Notes: generated from the letters alone by a model not told the origin. A DNA stretch of 37,418 bases from JADJNW01 sp964517145 (GCA_964517145.1 CAZFBN010000041.1:1-37418), one strand, 5' to 3'. Counted from the first letter of the stretch, positions 24,882-35,160 are shown. Made by a program: numbers and translations.

Positions 24882-25013
24882 CATCAAATTAGTAAAGTAA
24901 TTATTTTTAATCTTTTTTATGCCTGTATTGCAAAGGAAGTTTTATATCTTCCGCGTTCTTATTGGAAAGTATGTTTTTTTATCAAAATTTTAAATATTAT
25001 CTTATCAAAATTA

Positions 25014-25742
25014 ATGAAATCGAAAATTGAGATTATACAAGAGGATAAATTATTACTAATTGTAAATAAACCGGCAAATTTATTAACTATCCCAGATCGG
25101 TTTGCAGCGGATAAGCCTAATTTATTAACCATGCTTTCGGAATATTATAGTGAAAAAATTTGGGTGGTGCATCGGCTGGATCGAGAAACGAGCGGAATCA
25201 TATGTTTTGCCAAAACAGAGGAAGCACATAAACATTTATCGCAGCAGTTTTTTAATCGTACGGTGGATAAAATATACCTGGCGTTGGTGGACGGCAAGCC
25301 AAATCCGCCGGAAGGCACGATTGATGCGCCGATTGGTCCGCACCCTACCCTACCAGGAAAAATGACGGTGATCCGAACGGGAAAACCGGCAGTGACGGAT
25401 TATAATATTATAGAAGTTTTTAAAGCGTTTTCATTGGTGGAAGCCAATATTCACACGGGGCGGACGCATCAGATTCGGGTGCATTTCAAACACATTGGGC
25501 ATCCATTAGCGGTAGACCCATTGTATGGCAAGCGGGCAGCTTTTTATTTATCGGAAGTAAAACATCGTGGTTATCAATTAGGCAAATTTCAAGAGGAGCG
25601 CCCGTTAATGTCACGAACGACTTTGCATGCGTATCAACTAACTGTTAATCATCCCATTACAAATGAACGTTTAACATTTACAGCGCCCATTTCAAAGGAT
25701 TTTCAAGCAATTATCAATCAATTACAGAAATGGGGAAAATAA
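25014..25742 (+). CDS. RluA-family RNA pseudouridine synthase
   Basis: The protein has 242 residues and starts directly at the catalytic domain, with no N-terminal S4 domain. The active-site motif HRLDRETSG spans 53-61, with the catalytic Asp56. NKPANLLT (18-25) and HTGRTHQIRVHFKHIGHPLAVDPLYG are the other family blocks. It converts specific uridines in rRNA or tRNA to pseudouridine. I cannot say which site. The 132-base gap upstream has no clear promoter. The gene ends before a strong bidirectional terminator shared with the convergent giant gene. Confidence 0.9.
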   Translation: MKSKIEIIQEDKLLLIVNKPANLLTIPDRFAADKPNLLTMLSEYYSEKIWVVHRLDRETSGIICFAKTEEAHKHLSQQFFNRTVDKIYLALVDGKPNPPEGTIDAPIGPHPTLPGKMTVIRTGKPAVTDYNIIEVFKAFSLVEANIHTGRTHQIRVHFKHIGHPLAVDPLYGKRAAFYLSEVKHRGYQLGKFQEERPLMSRTTLHAYQLTVNHPITNERLTFTAPISKDFQAIINQLQKWGK

Positions 25743-25757
25743 TGTAAAATGTAATAA

Positions 25758-25793
25758 AAAAGGTCGCTCTTAATAATATAGGAGCGACCTTTT
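25758..25793. terminator. Bidirectional terminator between convergent genes
   Basis: AAAAGGTCGCTC (25758-25769) pairs perfectly with GAGCGACCTTTT (25782-25793). A T-rich tract follows on the plus strand, and A-rich sequence precedes it, so it should stop transcripts from both the pseudouridine synthase and the SprB-repeat gene. Confidence 0.85.
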
Positions 25794-25807
25794 ATAATTT
25801 TTTATTT

Positions 25808-28800
25808 TTAATTCTTCAAGACTTTCAGCACTTTGACGTCAATTTTTCCGTAACGTACTTTAATAAAATAGGTTCCTGCCGGATAGTTGGAGAAATCCAG
25901 TTCCTGGCGTTTCACATTAGACGGCGCTTTTACAGTTTGCAGCACGATGCCACTGGTATTTACCACTTGCAATTGCACATCATCATTCAGGGTTTCAAAA
26001 ATTTCCAAGGTCAATACATCCCGCACAGGGTTTGGATAGAGGTGCATCAGTTCTGAATTGGCGTACATAATCAGTTCTTCTACCTCTGAGAAAACTTTTC
26101 TACCGGTACGATCCACTGCCATCACTCGATAATAATTCCAACCACGCTTTGGTGCAGTATCGAGATACTCGTATGCACGCATGCCACCAGCCGTTTGTTT
26201 CGGAGTCATCACCTGACCAATGGAATGGAAGGTGTTTCCATCGTTGGAATGTTCAATCAGGAATTGATAATTTTCGCCATCTTCTGGCACCGACCAATTC
26301 ACCATTACTTCCTCATTATTAATGGCATCAACATCAATCTGCAACCCTCCGCAAAGGCTGGTTACATTAATGGTTTTGATAGCGGTAGAAGTACAGTTGC
26401 CCTGCGTCATGGTCAGTTTAATCTGGAACACCCCAAAAGAGGAGAACGTCACAGAAGGCGCAGCGCCATTGGTGTAACGAGGATTAGCAGCAGGTCCAAA
26501 ATCCCAAGAGAAATTGGAAGCTGCACCTGGATTAGCTGAGCGGAAGGTCACCGGCGTATTGGTACACACGAGATCAGGTCCTTCTATTTTCGCAACCACT
26601 TGATTTCCAACAACAATTGTTACAATATTCGTCTCCAGGTATTCACAATTTTCACGGCGGGTACAGCGAATAAAATAAGTGGTTTCATAAACTGGTCCTG
26701 GATCGTAGTTTTTAGAATTTGAACCTTCTATCGGCTGCCAATGAATATTGTTAAATGGACCACCTACGGTACTTTTCATCCACAAATACTCGATAGCGCC
26801 TTGACCTCCGGCAGGTGGCGTCACTTCTACAATAGGCGCAGGATCAACTCCGGGACCGCACAAGTACTGGTCATAACCGATGGTGCCAGGATTGGTCAGG
26901 TTGACACAAAAATCATAAAAGCCAGCGTCCAGCGTTAAATCAACGTCGCCTTTACGCATGGTTACAAAATGGGTCATCAATGTATTCGGATCTGCATCGC
27001 TGTCTTTTGCATCATCGCTGCCCGCATTGTGAACCGTTGGCACCAGACCAGAACCTGGAGGTAAGACAAAAGTAACTTTGTACGTCCCTGGAGGTGGCAC
27101 CTGGAATTGGTACTTCCCGTTGGCATCGGTTTTGGTGGTATCGCGGTATGTTTCGTCTTCTACTGTTCCAGATAAAATCACCGTTACATCACCAATGCCC
27201 GGTTCGCCTGGGTCTTGAATACCGTCGCGGTCAATATCCAACCACACAAAATCGCCAAGCACAGCAGGTCCTTTAATTTCAATTTCACAAGAAGTAATAC
27301 AGCCATTGGCATCGGTGACCGTTACTTTGTAAATTCCTATTTGCAATTTACGTGCAATATCTGTGAATTCATTGGTACTCCAAACGTAGGAATAAGGAGG
27401 TGTTCCGCCGGAAGGAGTAACTTGTGCCGTGCTGTCATTCAGTAAAGTGATGGCGCAGGTTGGCTTTTTAAAGGGTGTTAAAATAACGGTACCTGTTGCA
27501 ATACAACCTTTTGAATCAGTAACAGTGACGGTGTAAGTGCCTGATCCTACGTTACTTAAAGCTGCTGTTGTTTGCCCACTACTCCATTTATAAGCATAGG
27601 GAGCAGTGCCGCCGGTTACATTGGTCGCAATATTTCCACCGTTTTCACCCTCGCAAGTACCTTTTGTAATATTGAGCGTGACGTTGATTGGGTTGGGCTG
27701 ATTAATAATAACCGTGTCAATTTCGCTGCATTCATTGGCATCGGTGACCGTAACGGTGTAAGTACCAGCATTCAGATTGGTAATAGTTGCCGTGCTAGCT
27801 CCTGTATTCCAAGCATATACGTATGGGGTTGTTCCACCAGATACAGTGACAGAGGCGCGCCCAGTAGAACCTGTATTGCAACTTACATCTACTTTCGTAG
27901 TTTGGGTTATTAATACCGTTGGCTGAGTAATTGTGATATCGGCTTCGCCTATGCAACCTGCATTGCCAGTCACGGTGACACGGTAAGTGCCAGGCGTTAA
28001 ATTATCCGCTGTTGCTGTAGTATCGCCATTGCTCCAAATGTATCGGTAGGGTGGTACATCACCAGTGGCAGTCACAGTAGCCGTGCCATCGCCCGCACCA
28101 AAACAAGAGACATCATTTTTAGCAATTGTCAGCATTAAATTTGGAATCTGTGCCACTCCTGCCGTTCCCGTTGCCGTGCAGCCATTTGCGTCAGTCACTG
28201 TTACCGTGTAAGAGCCAGCCGGTAGATTACTAATCGTCGCGGTGTTGGCATTATTACTCCATCGGTAGGTATAAGGCGCAGTGCCCCCCGTCACAATTGC
28301 AGAAATAGCGCCAATTTGTTGAGCAGTACAAACAATATTGCTAACCGTCAGATTGACTTGTAAAACAGGCGGTTGAGTAATAATGGCGGTGTCAATAGTG
28401 GTGCAACCGTTGGCATCCGTGGTAGTCAAGGTATAGGTACCGGCTGCGCGATTAGAAATAGTTTGGGTGGTTGCGCCTGTACTCCAAAGGTAAGTGTAGG
28501 GCGTTGTACCTCCTGTGATTGTGACAGAGGCGCTACCATTTGTTTCACCATTGCATAAAAGATTGGTGACACTCGGCGTTCCATTCAATTGATTTGATTG
28601 TGTAATGGTAACGCTTGCTGTTTGAGTACAGAAATTCGCGTCCGTCACAGTCACCGTGTAAGTTCCGGGAGCAAGATTAGAAATATTCTGCGTGGTAGCA
28701 TTATTGCTCCAGCGGTAAGTATAAGGGGCAGTGCCACCAGATACGGTTACACTTGCGGTGCCATTATTACCACCAAAGCAATTGATATTTGCGCGATTGG

Positions 28801-31609
28801 CAGTTACGGTCAAAGCCGGTGGCTGAGTGATATTCAATGTTTGTGATACGGTACACCCATTTCCGTCTGTAACGGTAACGGTATAAGTGCCTGCGGTCAA
28901 GTTTGTAATCTCAGCAGTAGTGCGACCATTGCTCCATTGATAAGTGTAAGGTGTTTTGCCACCTTGTGGTGTTATTAAAATACTGCCAGAGTTATCCCCA
29001 TTGCACAGTACATTGCGGGGCACCGCATTGATACCAAAATCCGAAACCACTGTAATCGTCACTTCTTTGATCGCTGTGCAACCATTGGCATCAGTCACAA
29101 TCAAACTGTAAGTGCCGGTAGTTAAATTTTCAATATTTGGTTCTGTAGTGCCGTTGCTCCATTTGAAAGTATAGGGCTGTTTTCCACCCGTTACAGAAGC
29201 GGATACATTCCCCTCGTTTTCCGAACCGCAAACCAATTCTGTCGCCTCAAGATTGATGGCAATAGGTGGTGCCTGAACAATATTAAAGCTTGCACTACGC
29301 TGACAACCATTCTTATCCGTCACCGTGACACGGTAAGAACCTGCGCCCAGCCCACCGATAGAATCAGTGGTGGCGCCTGTATTCCAGGCATAAGTGTAAG
29401 GTGCAGTGCCGCCACTGACCGAAGCTTTTACAAAACCTGTATTCTCGCCGGTACAAACCAGTGTATCACCGCTTAGAACCAGTGTAATATCAGGTGGTTG
29501 ATTAATAACAACGGTATCAGATGCTTTACAACCGTTGGCATCCGTGATGGTAACGATATACGTTCCAGCAGAAAGATTATTGAGAACATCTGTGGTGGCA
29601 CCATTATTCCAAACATAAGCATAAGGCGAATCCCCTCCAAATACCACTGCTCTAGCCGTGCCTGTATTTTGACCAAAACAAAGAAGATCTGTTTTTTTAA
29701 CATCTGCTCTTAAATCCACAGAGCGAATGGTAATGGATGTGCTAGCCGTGCAACCATTCGCATCGCTCACGGTGACACTGTAAAAACCTGGCGTTAGGCT
29801 GGTAACGGTTTGAGTCGTAGCGCCCGTACTCCACAAAAATCCATAAGGAGGCAAGCCACCGCTTACCTGCGCCGTAGCGTTTGTGGTAGTAGCCCCACAT
29901 ACGATCGGAGCGGCATTAATATTAAGGTTTAAAGCAGGCGATTGAAAAATTGTGTCAGCAGCAGTAGCGGTACAGCCATTGGCGTCCGTGACTGTTACTC
30001 GATAAATGCCTGATCCTAAATTACTGATAGAATCCGTCGTTGCACCATTGTTCCACAAATAACTGTATGGCGCTTTGCCACCACTGGCAGTCGCTTTGGC
30101 AGTGCCGGTAGTCGCCCCCGGACATACGCGCGAAGTAGCATTCACCAAAACAGAAACAGGTGGCGGTGCAACTATTGTAACGGAACCCATTGCCATACAA
30201 CCTTTTGCATCCATCACCATCACTGTGTAAAATCCGGCACTCAAGCCCGTTGCAGTTGCCGTTTTAGCGCCGTTGCTCCAATTATAATCAAAAGGAGGCG
30301 TACCACCATTGACAGTTACGGTGGCTGTGCCGTTGTTTCCAGCACAATTAGTTGCATCTGTTTTGGTAATATCAATCGAATAAGGTGCTGCAGGATTGAC
30401 CGTAAAAGAACCACTCGCTTTGCAACCCACAAAATCTGTAACGGTCACGCTATAAGTACCTGGTGCGAGAATAGTAAGCGATTTTGTGGTAGCGCCCGTA
30501 TTCCAAAGATAAGTAAAGGGTCCTACCCCATCAATCGGATTGGCTACCGCCGAACCATTTTTGGCATTTGGACAAGTTTCATCCGTACCGGTTACATTCA
30601 ACGTCAATTTGGATTTGGAATCCAAAACCACCGTTTTTACACTTGTACAATTTTTATTATCATAAACAGTGACGGTATAAGTACCCGCAACCAGATTAGA
30701 AATGGTTTGCGCCGTTGCGCCATTGCTCCACACATAGGTGTAAGGCACGCTGCCACCCGTTGCAGTTGCAGTAATGCTTCCACTGTTATCCGTTACACAA
30801 TTGGGTTGAACAACTGTGGTGGTAATATTGATGGCTTGCTTATTGGCTACAGTAGCCAGCGCCGTAGCTGTGCAACTCCGCGCATCCGTCACCGTTACGC
30901 GATAAGTACCGTATTTTAAATTTGAAATACTTTGAGTGGTTGCGCCATTACTCCAGAGATACGTGTAAGGCGCCGTACCGCCCACAGGATTTGCCGTCAC
31001 AGTGCCGTCTTCCCCATCCGGACAACTCAAAGGTGTTGCAACAGCGGACAAAGTCAAAGGAGTGGGATTCACTGTGATACATTTCACTGCACCACAGGAA
31101 TTATTATCCGTTAAAGTGACACAATACGAACCATTATTCACTGTAATGGCTTGAGAGGTTTGACCGGTTGACCAGTAGTATTTGTAGGGTGCTACACCGC
31201 CCCCGCCTACAGCCGAAAGTGTGAAAGGCACCGAGCAATTACCAGAAATTGTAATATTTGCTGTTACCGCTGCTGGTTGATTGACCGTTACCGATTTAAC
31301 CGTATTGTTGCCACCCGAATCACTTACCGTCACTGAGTAAGCCCCCGCAGTTATATTGTTAATGGTATTGCCTATTACCCCCGTATTCCACAGATACGTA
31401 TAAGGCGCGGTACCTCCACTGGCAGTCGCAATGACGCGCCCATTGGGTAAACCGGAGCAAGTAGGTTCTTGAATACTAAAAGTGACATTCAGTTGAGCAT
31501 AAGTGACCTGTACAGTTACCAAGAACAACGCAAGAAGCAGAAACCACCTATTTTTTGGGCGTTTGCCTCCCAGGTAGTTGTTTACATTGAATTGTAATGT
31601 TTGACTCAT
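25808..31609 (-). CDS. Giant SprB-repeat surface protein with T9SS sorting domain
   Basis: The protein has 1933 residues. The signal peptide (1-39) has a long n-region, then WFLLLALFLVTVQVTYAQ. Residues about 60-1440 are 19 SprB-type repeats of about 75 residues, with the core GGxxPYxYxWSxGxxT...LxxGxYxVTVTDxxGC. An SdrD-B-like domain follows (about 1450-1560: LGDFVWLDIDRDGIQDPGEPG). A region ending in paired cysteines comes next, then a PKD-like domain (about 1690-1760, WDFGPAANPRYTNG), a fibronectin-like stretch and a type A sorting domain (MHLYPNPVRDVLTLEI...YPAGTYFIKVRYG). SprB of Flavobacterium johnsoniae is a mobile gliding adhesin with such repeats. This shorter protein may serve adhesion or gliding, but no other gliding gene is in the window. 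Confidence 0.9.
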   Translation of the reverse strand: MSQTLQFNVNNYLGGKRPKNRWFLLLALFLVTVQVTYAQLNVTFSIQEPTCSGLPNGRVIATASGGTAPYTYLWNTGVIGNTINNITAGAYSVTVSDSGGNNTVKSVTVNQPAAVTANITISGNCSVPFTLSAVGGGGVAPYKYYWSTGQTSQAITVNNGSYCVTLTDNNSCGAVKCITVNPTPLTLSAVATPLSCPDGEDGTVTANPVGGTAPYTYLWSNGATTQSISNLKYGTYRVTVTDARSCTATALATVANKQAINITTTVVQPNCVTDNSGSITATATGGSVPYTYVWSNGATAQTISNLVAGTYTVTVYDNKNCTSVKTVVLDSKSKLTLNVTGTDETCPNAKNGSAVANPIDGVGPFTYLWNTGATTKSLTILAPGTYSVTVTDFVGCKASGSFTVNPAAPYSIDITKTDATNCAGNNGTATVTVNGGTPPFDYNWSNGAKTATATGLSAGFYTVMVMDAKGCMAMGSVTIVAPPPVSVLVNATSRVCPGATTGTAKATASGGKAPYSYLWNNGATTDSISNLGSGIYRVTVTDANGCTATAADTIFQSPALNLNINAAPIVCGATTTNATAQVSGGLPPYGFLWSTGATTQTVTSLTPGFYSVTVSDANGCTASTSITIRSVDLRADVKKTDLLCFGQNTGTARAVVFGGDSPYAYVWNNGATTDVLNNLSAGTYIVTITDANGCKASDTVVINQPPDITLVLSGDTLVCTGENTGFVKASVSGGTAPYTYAWNTGATTDSIGGLGAGSYRVTVTDKNGCQRSASFNIVQAPPIAINLEATELVCGSENEGNVSASVTGGKQPYTFKWSNGTTEPNIENLTTGTYSLIVTDANGCTAIKEVTITVVSDFGINAVPRNVLCNGDNSGSILITPQGGKTPYTYQWSNGRTTAEITNLTAGTYTVTVTDGNGCTVSQTLNITQPPALTVTANRANINCFGGNNGTASVTVSGGTAPYTYRWSNNATTQNISNLAPGTYTVTVTDANFCTQTASVTITQSNQLNGTPSVTNLLCNGETNGSASVTITGGTTPYTYLWSTGATTQTISNRAAGTYTLTTTDANGCTTIDTAIITQPPVLQVNLTVSNIVCTAQQIGAISAIVTGGTAPYTYRWSNNANTATISNLPAGSYTVTVTDANGCTATGTAGVAQIPNLMLTIAKNDVSCFGAGDGTATVTATGDVPPYRYIWSNGDTTATADNLTPGTYRVTVTGNAGCIGEADITITQPTVLITQTTKVDVSCNTGSTGRASVTVSGGTTPYVYAWNTGASTATITNLNAGTYTVTVTDANECSEIDTVIINQPNPINVTLNITKGTCEGENGGNIATNVTGGTAPYAYKWSSGQTTAALSNVGSGTYTVTVTDSKGCIATGTVILTPFKKPTCAITLLNDSTAQVTPSGGTPPYSYVWSTNEFTDIARKLQIGIYKVTVTDANGCITSCEIEIKGPAVLGDFVWLDIDRDGIQDPGEPGIGDVTVILSGTVEDETYRDTTKTDANGKYQFQVPPPGTYKVTFVLPPGSGLVPTVHNAGSDDAKDSDADPNTLMTHFVTMRKGDVDLTLDAGFYDFCVNLTNPGTIGYDQYLCGPGVDPAPIVEVTPPAGGQGAIEYLWMKSTVGGPFNNIHWQPIEGSNSKNYDPGPVYETTYFIRCTRRENCEYLETNIVTIVVGNQVVAKIEGPDLVCTNTPVTFRSANPGAASNFSWDFGPAANPRYTNGAAPSVTFSSFGVFQIKLTMTQGNCTSTAIKTINVTSLCGGLQIDVDAINNEEVMVNWSVPEDGENYQFLIEHSNDGNTFHSIGQVMTPKQTAGGMRAYEYLDTAPKRGWNYYRVMAVDRTGRKVFSEVEELIMYANSELMHLYPNPVRDVLTLEIFETLNDDVQLQVVNTSGIVLQTVKAPSNVKRQELDFSNYPAGTYFIKVRYGKIDVKVLKVLKN
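27290..31480 (-). repeat. Array of 19 SprB-type repeats within the giant gene
   Basis: I counted 19 occurrences of the PY(T)YxW core with a GxYxVTVTD close. The repeats are diverged at the DNA level, so the array looks old. Most carry one Cys near the start and one in the closing GC, allowing a disulfide in each unit. Confidence 0.85.
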
Positions 31610-32124
31610 AGCGGACCTATAATTTGTTTATTAGTAGAAATAGAAATACATTCAGCTATTGCAACGCAAAGGCTGGTATGGTAGAATAGCGCTCAACAGA
31701 AATTTAAATAAGGAATAATAAAGCTCTCTAAAATCTTATTACATTGGAAACCAAAAGAATAGTAAAGCTCTAATGATTTACATTAGTGGCGGAAGGGATA
31801 AAAGCCATATTTGAATCTACCAAGGGCAGATTACAACTAAGGATTGAGAGCCGGTGGGGCCAAGATTCTCTCAGTATGTTGTTGTATGCTGCAAAGAAAA
31901 ACTTTTTTTATTAATTCTCCAATGCTTGCATCAAAAGTTTTTCAATTTATTGTTAGAAAATTATTCTGATGCCGGGGTTAAAAATAATTGAACCTCCTGG
32001 GAACGATCTGCACTGCTCTAAAGTTATTGCTTCGTCTCGTTGTCGCTATTATCCTTCATATTTAGCTACAATTAGATAAAAATCTGAAAGAGAACACTTC
32101 ATACATAGCAATTAACCTTACTTT
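31610..32124. other. 515-base divergent intergenic region
   Basis: The region separates the SprB-repeat gene (minus) from the ABC transporter (plus). No ORF of note, tRNA-like fold or TAnnTTTG element was found on either strand. A weak hairpin (TGAGAG at 31845-31850 with CTCTCA at 31868-31873) and a short T-run (31913-31919) are all I can point to. It must hold promoters for both genes. Confidence 0.4.
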
Positions 32125-33921
32125 ATGATTACCCAACTGTTTAAAAATCCTTACCTTTCTATGTTGCGCACCGCGTGGCTTTATTCCAAAGGAGAACGCC
32201 GCCGCTACGTATGGATATATAGCATGTTTTTGATGAGCAACCTGATGATGGCGCTTGAGCCTATTATTTGGGGTTTGTTTGTCAATGAATTACAAAAAAA
32301 TGGTATGCACGCACTGCGCTACACCTGGATGTACGTAGGGGCTTATTTTTTATTAAAAATGTTGGATTGGTCTTTTCACGGTCCGGCTCGCATTATGGAA
32401 CGAGAGTTGGCGTTCAACATGAGCCGCAATTTTCTACAGGAATTGTATCATAAAGCGCTGCATTTGCCGGTGAAATGGCACCAGGACCACCACAGCGGCG
32501 CCACCATCAATCGCATTCGCAAAGCGTATGAAGCGCTCAAGGAATTTTTTCAAGAAGGCTTCATGTATGCGCATTCGGTAGGCAAGTTCATTTTTTCCTT
32601 TGCTGCAATGCTCTATTTTGCACCACTTTATGGGTTGATTGCGTTGGGGCTGGGGATTGGCGTGGTTATTATCATTTTAAAATTTGACAAGCCTTATATT
32701 AAAACATTAGAACAAGTGAATGAAGGCGAGCATGTGGTGTCTTCTACACTTTTTGACAGCTTGAGCAATATTATTACCGTGATTACCCTGCGTTTGCAGA
32801 AGCGCATGGAATCAGGCATCCTACAACGAGTTGGCAATATTTTCCCGCCTTTTCAAAAGAATATCCGCATCAACGAATGGAAGTGGTTTGTGGTAGAAGG
32901 CATTTGTATTACGCTGATGTACGCTGTTATTTTGTTGGGATACATGTACCAAAACTGGAAACCCAGTGAGCCATTTCTGATCGGCGGATTGGTCATGCTC
33001 ATCGGTTACGTGGAGAAATTTACCAGTGTTTTTCAAAATGTAGCCTGGCAATATACACAAATTGTAAAATATAATACCGATGTGCAAACGGCGCAAAGCA
33101 TCATTGAAGCTTATAACGAACACCACCTGCCCGAAGAAGATTCAGCGCTGGCGAGCAACTGGCGCGAAATAGAAATTAAAAATTTACATTTCAAACATAA
33201 TGAAACCTGGAACGGCGCAAAGTCGGCGCAAGGTTTACACGGGTTGTCAATGCGCATCACCCGTGGTGAACGCATCGCATTGATCGGCGAAAGCGGCAGT
33301 GGAAAGAGCACACTTTTAGCGTTGTTGCGAGGCTTGTATCCGCCTGAACCTGGCGTAGAGGTGTTGCTGGATGAAAAATTGTATCAAACCTTGAATGTGA
33401 TTAGTTCCCATGTGACCCTGTTTCCGCAGGAACCCGAAATTTTTGAGAATACCATAGAATACAACATCACGCTGGGCTTGCCTTTTAGCAAAGAGGAGGT
33501 TGAAAAGGTATGCGAAACGGCTCATTTTTCGGATGTAATTGCACAATTGCCCAAAGGTTTAGAATCCAATATTCAGGAAAAAGGCGTGAATTTGTCGGGT
33601 GGTCAAAAACAACGCCTGGCACTAGCACGAGGCATCCTGGCAGCGCGCGATAGCCACATCGTTTTACTGGACGAACCCACGAGCAGTGTGGATCCTAAAA
33701 CGGAACTGAAAATTTATGAAAGAATCTTTCAGGAATTCGCAGACAAAGCTGTCATTTCTTCGCTGCACCGCTTGCATTTGCTAACACATTTTGATTATGT
33801 GTATATTTTAGACAAAGGTAAAGTGGTGGACGAAGACACCTTTGAAGCTTTGCGCATTGCTAGCCCCATTTTTCAAGAATTGTGGAAGCATCAGGAAGAA
33901 ACGATGCGAATGGCGGGCTAA
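32125..33921 (+). CDS. ABC exporter, fused membrane and ATPase domains
   Basis: The protein has 598 residues and is a half-transporter that would work as a dimer in the inner membrane. Residues 1-330 are the transmembrane domain with about six helices (for example WIYSMFLMSNLMMALEPIIWG, LYGLIALGLGIGVVIIIL, ICITLMYAVILLGYMY). The ATPase domain (about 345-590) has Walker A GESGSGKST (about 387-395), Q-loop FPQEPEIF, signature LSGGQKQR, Walker B IVLLDEPTSSVD and the switch His in SSLHR. Family members export lipids, drugs or peptides; nothing here tells which. It overlaps no neighbour, and the next gene is convergent with a 19-base gap and no clear terminator. Confidence 0.92.
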   Translation: MITQLFKNPYLSMLRTAWLYSKGERRRYVWIYSMFLMSNLMMALEPIIWGLFVNELQKNGMHALRYTWMYVGAYFLLKMLDWSFHGPARIMERELAFNMSRNFLQELYHKALHLPVKWHQDHHSGATINRIRKAYEALKEFFQEGFMYAHSVGKFIFSFAAMLYFAPLYGLIALGLGIGVVIIILKFDKPYIKTLEQVNEGEHVVSSTLFDSLSNIITVITLRLQKRMESGILQRVGNIFPPFQKNIRINEWKWFVVEGICITLMYAVILLGYMYQNWKPSEPFLIGGLVMLIGYVEKFTSVFQNVAWQYTQIVKYNTDVQTAQSIIEAYNEHHLPEEDSALASNWREIEIKNLHFKHNETWNGAKSAQGLHGLSMRITRGERIALIGESGSGKSTLLALLRGLYPPEPGVEVLLDEKLYQTLNVISSHVTLFPQEPEIFENTIEYNITLGLPFSKEEVEKVCETAHFSDVIAQLPKGLESNIQEKGVNLSGGQKQRLALARGILAARDSHIVLLDEPTSSVDPKTELKIYERIFQEFADKAVISSLHRLHLLTHFDYVYILDKGKVVDEDTFEALRIASPIFQELWKHQEETMRMAG

Positions 33922-33940
33922 GTTTTTTTAATGTTTGGAG

Positions 33941-35143
33941 CTATTTTATTTTGAATTGTTTGACTAAAATGGCTCCGCTTGTTTTTAAATCAGAACTCAA
34001 TACCAGCATTTGCTCGGTGGTACCATCGTCAACGGATACGGCGATGGTGTTGGGCGGAATGTCTCCTAAATCTTCTGCATGCAGAATGAGAAAATTGTTG
34101 TCTTCAGCAAGCGTTACCGGAATGGCGTATTTTGCCTTGACCACCCGATATTGATCGACTATTTTTTTCCCATTCAGAAAAAGGGTGATGATATCGCCAT
34201 CCACCACACCGCTGTCCCAGATTTTGATGCGGATATTGGGTTTTTGTACTTCCACTACACGAGATACCCGCACTTCCCGTTTGTTTTCCAATTCGTATGA
34301 AGATGATTGCTGCTGTTCAAACTGCTGTATTTCAATGGTTTCAACGGGTTTTTCCAGATACATCTTGCCTGGCGCGCATTTACCCGTCTTTGGCGTGTAC
34401 CCCTCCAGGTAGCCCTGCCATTCGCCTTGCAAAATATAGGCATTCGCGGTGCGGGTAAGCCGTAGCTCTGCTGATTTAATGCACCATTTCCACTTGGGAT
34501 CCGTTTTACTGACGATTGCCGTTTCGGTGAGCGTAAAAATACTGTCTCGTGGATCAAATTGCCATTGTAAATCGTGAAAAGCCCTGCCACCATTATCTTC
34601 TGAGACAATATTAGACTGCCCGTTTCCCAGCTCCGCTAAATTTAATTCATAAAAAAAACCGTAATCCCGATCCGATTGAGAAAGCTGCCCCGACCAGCGC
34701 CCTGTCCAGGAAAAAAGCTCTTCCTTGATGCGCGGCGTATTTGTTGTCAATTGCCGTTGTAACAGAATTCTTCCTGGCGAACAACCTTCTGATTTCCAAT
34801 CGCCCAAAAGTTGCTCCATATTGTTTTTTTTCGTATATTGCAACAACATGTATTTGAGACACCAGCCACCGTTGACCGGCTCTGTCTGTACAATTTCCTG
34901 GAGTACCAATTGTTGCCCATTCCAGGCACCAGTTAGCTGAAATTTGCCACTATCCTTGCCCTTTGGAGAGCGAGAATATGACGTACCTTGAATAGACGTG
35001 CCATTTTGACGAATGTCAATTTGATAAAAGAAAGTATCGGTTTTGCTGGGCTGCGTGAGTATGCCCTGCCACTGCCCGGAGAAGTTTTGAGCAGCAAGTG
35101 TCCCATTGAACAAGAGCAGCAACAGCAGTAAAAAATTTTTCAT
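33941..35143 (-). CDS. Secreted protein with two lipocalin-like repeats
   Basis: The protein has 400 residues with a signal peptide (1-18, LLLLLLLFNGTLAAQ). Residues about 20-130 and 146-265 are two copies of a beta-rich domain. Each opens W.G.W.G.L (SGQWQGILTQ; TGRWSGQLSQ), has FFY.L.. strands and carries a matching Cys pair (GGWCLK with GCSPGRILL; WKWCIKS with KCAPGKMYL). That is good evidence for an internal duplication with one disulfide per domain. The last 110 residues (IRIKIWDSGVVDGDIITLFLNG...LILHAEDLGDIPPNTIAV) form a third domain that I have seen in other Bacteroidota secreted proteins, without a known role. No lipobox or sorting domain is present, so the periplasm is the likely location. 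I cannot name a function. Confidence 0.75.
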   Translation of the reverse strand: MKNFLLLLLLLFNGTLAAQNFSGQWQGILTQPSKTDTFFYQIDIRQNGTSIQGTSYSRSPKGKDSGKFQLTGAWNGQQLVLQEIVQTEPVNGGWCLKYMLLQYTKKNNMEQLLGDWKSEGCSPGRILLQRQLTTNTPRIKEELFSWTGRWSGQLSQSDRDYGFFYELNLAELGNGQSNIVSEDNGGRAFHDLQWQFDPRDSIFTLTETAIVSKTDPKWKWCIKSAELRLTRTANAYILQGEWQGYLEGYTPKTGKCAPGKMYLEKPVETIEIQQFEQQQSSSYELENKREVRVSRVVEVQKPNIRIKIWDSGVVDGDIITLFLNGKKIVDQYRVVKAKYAIPVTLAEDNNFLILHAEDLGDIPPNTIAVSVDDGTTEQMLVLSSDLKTSGAILVKQFKIK

Positions 35144-35160
35144 ACTTTTTTTTGTTAAGC

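Noticed and set aside
28373..31114. Several plus-strand frames of 60-113 codons opposite the SprB-repeat gene
   Set aside because: They mirror the repeat codons of the real minus-strand gene and recur with its period; no independent coding signal.
27290..31480. CRISPR array
   Set aside because: The regular period of about 225 bases is that of protein repeats in an open frame, not short identical repeats with unique spacers.
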